This document shows, piece after piece, positions 5,632 through 10,186 of a DNA stretch of 10,186 nucleotides. This DNA is from UBA1765 sp045629945 (GTDB lineage Bacteria; Fibrobacterota; Fibrobacteria; Fibrobacterales; Fibrobacteraceae). The stretch spans positions 1 through 10,186 of the forward strand of contig JAZQSE010000007.1 in assembly GCA_045629945.1 (NCBI GenBank), given 5' to 3'. The notes under the pieces were generated by a model, which did not search any database, had not been told where the DNA came from, and worked only from the letters and a program-made list of their open reading frames with translations. The stretch's first letter is position 1; every line of letters starts with the position of its first letter. The position numbers and the translations under genes are program-made.

Positions 5632-6334
5632 TCAACACCTTCCCAAAACGGCGTTCTCGAGTTTTATAAAACTCAATCGCCTTCATAAATTCTTCTTTTG
5701 TAAAATCAGGCCAAAGCGTATCGGTTACATAAAATTCACTATACGCTGCTTGCCATAATAAATAGTTTGAAAGTCTGAATTCGCCACCAGTACGGATAAC
5801 CAAATCAGGGTCTGGAGCACCTTTTAAATACAAGTTTTCAGCAAATAATTTTTCGTCAATTTCTTCAACTTTCAAAGTGCCGATAGCAACCTGTGCCGCA
5901 AGAGCTCTTGTTGCTTCCACAATTTCTTGACGACCGCCATAAGAAATAGCGAGATTTAATTGCATGCCTGTATTATTTGCCGTTTTGTCAATAGCCATCT
6001 GCAAATTTTCACGTGGCTTTTCTGGCAAGCGATCCATGTTTCCAATGACAACCAACTTAACATTCTTTTCCATCAAATCAGGGATTTCTTTATAAACCAT
6101 TTCAATTAGAAGGTTCATTAAGTAATCGACTTCTTTTGTCGGGCGTCCCCAATTTTCTGAACTGAATACATAAAGAGTCATGTGTTCCAGTTTTAAGTTT
6201 ACGCCAACTTCTACCGCATCAATTGTAGATTCGGTTCCTTTACGATGGCCAAGAAAACGCTCAAAGCCGCGTTTGCGAGCCCAGCGTCCATTTCCATCCA
6301 TAATGATGGCGATATGCTTAAGTTGATTTGCCAC
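5624..6334 (-). CDS. uppS: Undecaprenyl diphosphate synthase (isoprenyl transferase)
   Basis: Adds eight isoprene units in cis to farnesyl diphosphate, making the lipid carrier for peptidoglycan and surface polysaccharides. The 236 residues contain all family motifs: HIAIIMDGNGRWARKRG with Asp13, FLGHRKG, TLYVFSSENWGRP (53-65), AISYGGRQEIVEA (129-141) and PDPDLVIRTGGEFRLSN (174-190). Arg181 and Arg187 are positioned to bind diphosphate. The usual RTSGE motif reads RTGGE here. The start codon is GTG, two bases after the frr stop, so its translation probably depends on frr. The stop is overlapped by cdsA. Confidence 0.96.
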   Translation of the reverse strand: MANQLKHIAIIMDGNGRWARKRGFERFLGHRKGTESTIDAVEVGVNLKLEHMTLYVFSSENWGRPTKEVDYLMNLLIEMVYKEIPDLMEKNVKLVVIGNMDRLPEKPRENLQMAIDKTANNTGMQLNLAISYGGRQEIVEATRALAAQVAIGTLKVEEIDEKLFAENLYLKGAPDPDLVIRTGGEFRLSNYLLWQAAYSEFYVTDTLWPDFTKEEFMKAIEFYKTRERRFGKVLNE

Positions 6335-6336
6335 TC

Positions 6337-6876
6337 TTAAACCTTCAAGATGTCTTTTTCTTTTTCAGCAAGCAAGCTATCAATGTCTGCGATAAACTTG
6401 TCAGTTGCTTTTTGAATAGCATCCTGTTGTTTTTTCATATCGTCTTCAGAAATTTCATCTTTTTTCTTTTTCAATGCGTCATTTGCATCGCGACGAATAT
6501 TACGTACAGCTACACGACCATCTTCAGCATGCTTGCGAGCGATTTTTACAAGTTCCTGGCGGCGTTCTGTTGTAAGAATTGGCATAGAAACGCGAATGCA
6601 GTTTCCGTCTTTCATAGGAGTAACGCCAATGTTTGCAGCAAGAATTGCCTTTTCTACAGCGTCAACCATTGGTTTTTCCCAAGGGCTTACAAGTAACATA
6701 CGAGGTTCTGGCACCGAGATTTTAGCAATCTGAGAAATCGGAGTAGGTGTTCCGTAGTAATCTACCCGAATATCATTTAAAATTGCAGGTGAAGCCTGGC
6801 CAGCGCGCAACTTCGCAAATTCACGAAGTGTGGCATCAACGGCTTTTTCCATTTTTACTTCATATTCTGTGGACAT
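6337..6876 (-). CDS. frr: Ribosome recycling factor
   Basis: Splits post-termination ribosomes together with EF-G. The protein has 179 residues from the ATG at 6876 (E. coli 185). Conserved features are LRAGQASPAILNDIRVDYYG, TPTPISQIAKISVPEPRML, AILAANIGVTP, LTTERRQELVKIARKHAED and VAVRNIRRDANDALKKKKDE. Together they give the long helical arm and the beta domain of RRF. The frame can be extended to a TTG at 6891, but that overlaps the pyrH stop. The ATG at 6876 has AGGAGA at the right distance and gives MSTEYEVKMEKAVD, which matches the family start, so I choose it. It sits 8 bases after pyrH and 2 bases before uppS. Confidence 0.96.
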   Translation of the reverse strand: MSTEYEVKMEKAVDATLREFAKLRAGQASPAILNDIRVDYYGTPTPISQIAKISVPEPRMLLVSPWEKPMVDAVEKAILAANIGVTPMKDGNCIRVSMPILTTERRQELVKIARKHAEDGRVAVRNIRRDANDALKKKKDEISEDDMKKQQDAIQKATDKFIADIDSLLAEKEKDILKV

Positions 6877-6884
6877 AAAATCTC

Positions 6885-7592
6885 CTAACAATGTACTAAT
6901 GTTCCTAAACTACCTTCTACAGTAGCTGTTGTCAAGTTTCCTTTTTCCATTTTGAAAACAAGAATAGGCATTTTTTGTTCCATACAAAGAGCAACAGCCG
7001 CTGTATCCATCACCTGAAGCCCGCGAGCGATTACTTCTTTATAGGTTATATCATCAAAACGAACAGCGCTTGGGTCTTTTACAGGGTCAGCAGTGTAAAT
7101 GCCGTCGACTTTTGTAGCTTTCATAATTACATCGCATTCGGTTTCAATGGCACGAAGGGCTGCACAGCTATCAGTCGTAAAGAATGGGTTTCCGGTTCCG
7201 GCTGAGAAAATAACAACAGAGCCTGAATTCAAAAGCTTAATCGCTTTACGGCGATCGAAAAATTCACAAACAGGTTCCATCCGAATAGCGGACATAACCA
7301 CAGAATCGATGGATTGCTTGTCTAAGGCATCCTGCATGGCAAGTCCGTTCATTACGGTGCCAAGCATTCCCATAGCATCGCCTTGAGCGCGGTTCATGCC
7401 ACCTGCTGAAGCAGAAATACCACGAACGAGATTTCCGCCCCCAATTACTAGAGCAACCTGTACTCCCGCACGAACCATAGAAGCAATTTCACTTGCCATA
7501 TCCGAAAGGATTGAATTATCAATACCGTGGCCACTTTCGCCTGCAAGGGCTTCACCACTGAGCTTTAAAAGAACGCGTTTGAATTTAGCCAT
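6885..7592 (-). CDS. pyrH: UMP kinase
   Basis: Phosphorylates UMP to UDP in pyrimidine nucleotide synthesis and belongs to the amino-acid-kinase fold of bacterial UMP kinases. The 235 residues show VLLKLSGEAL with Lys10 (7-16), IGGGNLVRG (50-58), GDAMGMLGTVMN (71-82), AGTGNPFFTTDS (131-142) and KATKVDGIYTADP (158-170). All the usual nucleotide-binding and UMP-binding loops are present. The start MAKFKRVLLKLSGEAL is normal for the family. No clear Shine-Dalgarno precedes it: the nearest GGAG is over 20 bases upstream in a small hairpin. It is the first gene of pyrH-frr-uppS-cdsA and has its own candidate promoter. Confidence 0.96.
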   Translation of the reverse strand: MAKFKRVLLKLSGEALAGESGHGIDNSILSDMASEIASMVRAGVQVALVIGGGNLVRGISASAGGMNRAQGDAMGMLGTVMNGLAMQDALDKQSIDSVVMSAIRMEPVCEFFDRRKAIKLLNSGSVVIFSAGTGNPFFTTDSCAALRAIETECDVIMKATKVDGIYTADPVKDPSAVRFDDITYKEVIARGLQVMDTAAVALCMEQKMPILVFKMEKGNLTTATVEGSLGTLVHC

Positions 7593-7640
7593 AATGAATC
7601 AAATCTAAAGAGTTTTACTCCAAAGAATTTAGAAAAAAGT

Positions 7641-7669
7641 AGCATATCATGGATTAAAAATTTAATGAA
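7641..7669 (-). promoter_or_regulatory. Candidate pyrH promoter (extended -10)
   Basis: On the minus strand TTCATT (7664-7669) and TATGCT (7641-7646) are 17 bases apart. The -10 is preceded by TGA, giving an extended TGnTATGCT. The rest of the 7593-7720 gap is AT-rich with no gene. Confidence 0.4.
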
Positions 7670-7721
7670 ATCACAATGAAAATGGATTGATTTTAATTTC
7701 TAGGAAATTAGCGATTTAAAT

Positions 7722-7753
7722 AAAAAACTAGCCGCCCCGAATGGGGCGGCTAG
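7722..7753 (-). terminator. rpsB-tsf terminator
   Basis: CTAGCCGCCCC (7728-7738) and GGGGCGGCTAG (7743-7753) form a perfect 11-bp GC-rich stem with a 4-nt loop. On the minus strand six T follow. It lies about 80 bases after the tsf stop and separates rpsB-tsf from pyrH. Confidence 0.95.
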
Positions 7754-7835
7754 TGTCTAACAACCTTCGCCGGATTTAACTAGCAATAGCAAAAAAAATC
7801 CGTCTTTTACAAGTTCATAGACAGAAAACTAAAAA

Positions 7836-8717
7836 TTAGTTTCCGCGTTCGAAACGAACGAAATCTACAACTTTCAAAGAAGTAAGACCAAAACCAGAAG
7901 CAAGAGATGTTAAGTAATCCTTAACGCTGAGCTTTTTCGGGTTTTTGTCAGACATAAAGAATTCCTGGTCTTCCAAGACAATTTCTTTAAGAACTTTAGC
8001 TACGCGACCTTCAATTTGACGGTCAACGAATTCTGGCTTAGTTGCCTTACCAGAGTTTTCAATCTGGGCGCGGGCAATTTCGCGTTCTTTTTCAATTGTT
8101 TCAGCAGGAACTGCAGCGCTGTTAACTGCAACAGGAGCAAAAGCAGCAGCTTGCATAGCGATATCTTTAGCTGTGCGAACAAGAGCTTCCTTATCAGAAG
8201 GATTGCCTTCGTAAGCTAAGCGAACGATAACACCGATTTTTCCGTTCATGTGAGAATAGAAACCAAGAGCTTCGTTTTCATTGCAATCAACAACTGCAAG
8301 TTTACGGAAGTCAATGTTTTCCTGAATTTTCACAAGAACATCTTGAAGACGGTCATTGATTTTAACGCCATCAACACAAGCATCTTTCAAAGCTTCAACG
8401 GAACGAATATCGTTTTCTTTAACAGCCTTAGTAGCAAGGTCAGCTAAAGCGCAGAAATCTTCGTTCTTGGAAACAGGTTCTGTTTCGCAGCTGAGTTCAA
8501 AAGCAACGCCACGATTAGAAGCGTCAACGAGGTAGATTTTACCTTCGTTAGCAGCCTTGTCAGCACGTTTAGCGGCAACTGCAGCACCTTGCTTGCGCAA
8601 GAGTTCTACAGCCTTTTCCATATCGCCATCAGTTTCAGTCAAGGCTTTTTTGCATTGCATCATGCCAACGCCAGTTTTTTGGCGAAGTTCATTAACCATA
8701 GATGCGGTAATCTGCAT
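7836..8717 (-). CDS. tsf: Elongation factor Ts
   Basis: The nucleotide exchange factor that frees GDP from EF-Tu. The 293 residues show the N-terminal UBA-like part with LRQKTGVGMMQCKKAL (11-26), then the core and C-terminal domains (KIGVIVRLAYEGN, AKDIAMQAAAF, VVDFVRFERG). The second family signature, normally C-[QE]-T-D-F-V, reads SCETEPVSKNEDF: residues 80-81 are Glu-Pro instead of Asp-Phe. In E. coli, Asp80 and Phe81 touch EF-Tu near its nucleotide site, so this is unusual for an essential factor. The rest looks intact. The ATG is two bases after the rpsB stop, with GGAGAAG inside the end of rpsB. Confidence 0.96.
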   Translation of the reverse strand: MQITASMVNELRQKTGVGMMQCKKALTETDGDMEKAVELLRKQGAAVAAKRADKAANEGKIYLVDASNRGVAFELSCETEPVSKNEDFCALADLATKAVKENDIRSVEALKDACVDGVKINDRLQDVLVKIQENIDFRKLAVVDCNENEALGFYSHMNGKIGVIVRLAYEGNPSDKEALVRTAKDIAMQAAAFAPVAVNSAAVPAETIEKEREIARAQIENSGKATKPEFVDRQIEGRVAKVLKEIVLEDQEFFMSDKNPKKLSVKDYLTSLASGFGLTSLKVVDFVRFERGN

Positions 8718-8719
8718 AA

Positions 8720-9454
8720 TTAGGCTTCTCCGTTATCGTACTTTTTAGCGTTTTCGTTAGCTTCTTTAGCAACCTTAGAACGTGGGGTAACGTTAGAAGC
8801 AATGTAGTCAACAATAAGCTTGATTGACTTTACAGCGTCATCGTTTGCTGGAATTGGGAAATCAACGAGAGTTGGGTCTACGTTAGTATCGCAAATACCA
8901 ATGATAGGAATGTGCAAACGACGTGCTTCAGCAACAGCAATCTTTTCGTGAGCGAGGTCTGTTACAACGAGAAGTCCTGGAAGACCGCCCATTTCACGGA
9001 TACCGCCGAATACGGAAAGAAGTTTTTCACGTTCGCGATTCTTGTCAAGAACTTCTTTTTTAGAAAGTTCTTTAAAGAGGCCATCGTTTTCCATAGCATC
9101 GATTTTATCGATTTGCTTAATGGACTTACGAACAGTCTGGAAGTTAGTGAGCATACCACCGAGCCAGCGGTTTGCTACATAGAAATGGTTACAGCTAGAA
9201 GCTGCATCCGTTACCACTTGGCGAGCAGTTGGCTTTGTACCAACGAACAAAACGCTCTTTCCTTCAGCAGAAATTTTAGCAGCAGCTTTAGCAGCAGCGT
9301 CCAAAAGATCGCGGGTTTTAGAAAGATTAAGCACATAAATGCCGTTCTTTTCTGCCAAAATGTAAGGTTTCATTTTAGGATTCCAGCGTTGAGTCTGGTG
9401 TCCAAAGTGAGAGCCTGCAGCAAGCAGGTCTTCAACGGAAGGCAAATTAGCCAT
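8720..9454 (-). CDS. rpsB: 30S ribosomal protein S2
   Basis: A late-assembling protein on the back of the small subunit. The 244 residues match the family (E. coli 241). Family blocks are LAAGSHFGHQTQRWNPKMKP (11-30), NGIYVLNLSKT (37-47), FVGTKPTARQ (70-79), RWLGGMLTNFQTVRKSI (96-112), a coiled-coil insert at about 113-148, GLPGLLVVTDLAHEKIAVAE (157-176) and PIIGICDTNVDP (183-194). AAGGA lies before the ATG. It is the first gene of rpsB-tsf, behind a leader of about 140 bases with several hairpins. Confidence 0.97.
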   Translation of the reverse strand: MANLPSVEDLLAAGSHFGHQTQRWNPKMKPYILAEKNGIYVLNLSKTRDLLDAAAKAAAKISAEGKSVLFVGTKPTARQVVTDAASSCNHFYVANRWLGGMLTNFQTVRKSIKQIDKIDAMENDGLFKELSKKEVLDKNREREKLLSVFGGIREMGGLPGLLVVTDLAHEKIAVAEARRLHIPIIGICDTNVDPTLVDFPIPANDDAVKSIKLIVDYIASNVTPRSKVAKEANENAKKYDNGEA

Positions 9455-9508
9455 TTGAGTATCCTTTTTTATCGGTTAAACTACCCGGTTTTCAAATAAG
9501 CCACAAAA

Positions 9509-9596
9509 GCACAAACTTGCACCAAAAGATGCCATGTGCCACCGAAGGGACTCTCAAAAACCAGTGATTGGTTTTACTTGTGCACAATTACACAAG
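9509..9596 (-). promoter_or_regulatory. Structured rpsB leader
   Basis: Three stems can form in the leader transcript: CTTGTG/CACAAG (9577-9582 with 9591-9596), AAAACCA/TGGTTTT (9557-9563 with 9569-9575) and GCACA/TGTGC (9509-9513 with 9535-9539, containing a GCA/TGC inner pair). In enterobacteria S2 represses its own mRNA through the rpsB leader; a similar role here is inference. Confidence 0.45.
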
Positions 9597-9603
9597 CGGT
9601 CAA

Positions 9604-9632
9604 AAGATAGAAAAATAAGTCAAAATTGTAAA
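9604..9632 (-). promoter_or_regulatory. rpsB-tsf promoter
   Basis: On the minus strand TTTACA (9627-9632) and TATCTT (9604-9609) are exactly 17 bases apart. The -35 matches five of six consensus bases and the -10 four of six. It would start a leader of about 140 bases. Confidence 0.55.
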
Positions 9633-9716
9633 AGAACAAGAACGCAAAAGGCAGATTAAAATTCATAAAAAAGTCAGTAAAAGGCAAAATCAGTGGCATT
9701 TAAAGCCAAATTTTTC

Positions 9717-9778
9717 CTTTTTAGGGGAAGGTGATTCAAAAGTTTATCAACTTTTGAATCGTCGACAAACCTTTTTTT
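9717..9778 (+). repeat. Stem-loop element, copy 2 (matches 3868-3928)
   Basis: TTTTTAGGGGAAGGT leads into a perfect 12-bp stem (9733-9744 with 9749-9760, loop TATC). Then comes an unpaired GTCGACAA (9761-9768), then ACCTT (9769-9773) pairing with AAGGT (9728-9732), and a T-run. It has the same outer arms, bulge and T-tract as the minus-strand element at 3868-3928. It looks like a terminator, yet no + strand gene lies upstream of it. Confidence 0.7.
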
Positions 9779-9810
9779 GCAAATAGATTGATTTCACTAC
9801 GCTAGAAACC

Positions 9811-9869
9811 CTCGCAAACTCTTTTGAGCAAGTGAGGCTCGTGGCCAGTTCTCTTACAGAGTTTGCGAG
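9811..9869. repeat. 12-bp inverted repeat upstream of the secreted-protein gene
   Basis: CTCGCAAACTCT (9811-9822) and AGAGTTTGCGAG (9858-9869) are exact reverse complements. A smaller GAGC/GCTC pair (9826-9829 with 9837-9840) lies inside. It may be a dispersed palindromic repeat or a leader stem of the next gene. The rest of 9779-9970 holds no gene and no convincing promoter. Confidence 0.65.
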
Positions 9870-9970
9870 ATACAAATTAGTCGCAGGTACTATTCGGGGA
9901 GAATTTTAAAGCAGACGTTATTTAGAAATATTTACTAGATTTTTCTTACAAGAATCTCTTGGATAAAAAC

Positions 9971-10186
9971 ATGAAAAAACTTATTTCGTTGTGTTTTTTG
10001 TTTGCGTTAAAATTCTCCGTCAACGCCATTACGATTTCCACACTCGACGAGCAGTTTTCACAAAATAACCAAACAGTACTAAGATTTAAAATTGAAAATA
10101 ATTCTAACGACACCTTAAAAGAAATTGAACTTCGTTATCACGTAAAACAAGAGACTGCAAGAATTGCAGAACCTGATTTGTTTTAC
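9971..10186 (+). CDS. Exported protein, N-terminal part (runs off window)
   Basis: The first 72 residues of a gene cut by the window edge. The N-terminus is a classic Sec signal peptide: MKK, a hydrophobic core (LISLCFLFALKF), and a likely cleavage site after SVNA (residue 19). The mature part begins with a beta-rich, Asn-rich stretch (TVLRFKIENNSNDTLKEIEL, then RYHVKQE). The pattern 'F.I.NNS...L..IELRY' is reminiscent of CBM3-like carbohydrate-binding beta-sandwich domains. With so few residues this is only a suggestion. The ATG is preceded by a weak GGAT. It is divergent from rpsB, with a repeat-rich gap of about 500 bases between. No stop is seen, so the full function cannot be judged. Confidence 0.8.
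   Translation, partial: MKKLISLCFLFALKFSVNAITISTLDEQFSQNNQTVLRFKIENNSNDTLKEIELRYHVKQETARIAEPDLFY

Noticed and set aside
6877..6891. TTG start adding 5 residues to RRF
   Set aside because: It overlaps the pyrH stop; the ATG at 6876 has AGGAGA at normal spacing.
8912..9499. 195-residue + strand ORF across rpsB
   Set aside because: Antisense shadow of S2, with no recognisable domain.
9480..9600. tRNA or riboswitch in the rpsB upstream gap
   Set aside because: The hairpins do not make a cloverleaf and no known aptamer core is recognisable by eye; a ribosomal-protein leader explains them better.

Overview
This is a housekeeping region of a moderately AT-rich Gram-negative-type bacterium. I recognise core translation genes, early cell-envelope lipid genes and, at the right edge, the start of a secreted protein. 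The low GC, the protein styles and the secreted product with a possible carbohydrate-binding fold would suit a Fibrobacter-like lineage. That placement is inference; the sequence does not prove it.

Layout. Left edge (1-337): three consecutive inverted repeats inside the 5' part of an unrecognised small membrane ORF, which ends in a TAATG overlap with an RsuA-type rRNA pseudouridine synthase (+). A convergent HU/IHF-family protein gene (-) overlaps its end by 4 bases. Divergent from it is a DusB-type tRNA-dihydrouridine synthase (+), then rplM-rpsI (L13-S9, +). rpsI has no ATG, GTG or TTG in a usable place: its Shine-Dalgarno points at an ATC codon. A perfect 24-bp-stem terminator follows. The 3665-3930 gap holds degenerate repeats and a stem-loop element.

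Everything from 3933 to about 9632 is read on the minus strand. rpsD (S4) has its own promoter, structured leader and terminator. A compact pyrH-frr-uppS-cdsA operon (UMP kinase, ribosome recycling factor, undecaprenyl diphosphate synthase, CDP-diglyceride synthase) overlaps or nearly touches at each junction and ends in a terminator. rpsB-tsf (S2, EF-Ts) has a promoter, a long leader and its own terminator. In many bacteria rpsB-tsf-pyrH-frr-uppS-cdsA is one run; here the order is kept but a strong terminator and a new promoter split it in two.

The right gap (9455-9970) carries the rpsB leader and promoter. It also carries a second copy, in opposite orientation, of the 3868-3928 stem-loop element, and a further 12-bp inverted repeat. 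The window ends inside a gene for an exported protein.

I did not find a clear new multi-gene system. The points most worth checking are the apparent AUC start of rpsI, the paired stem-loop element with a conserved 8-nt bulge, and the loss of the EF-Ts TDFV motif.
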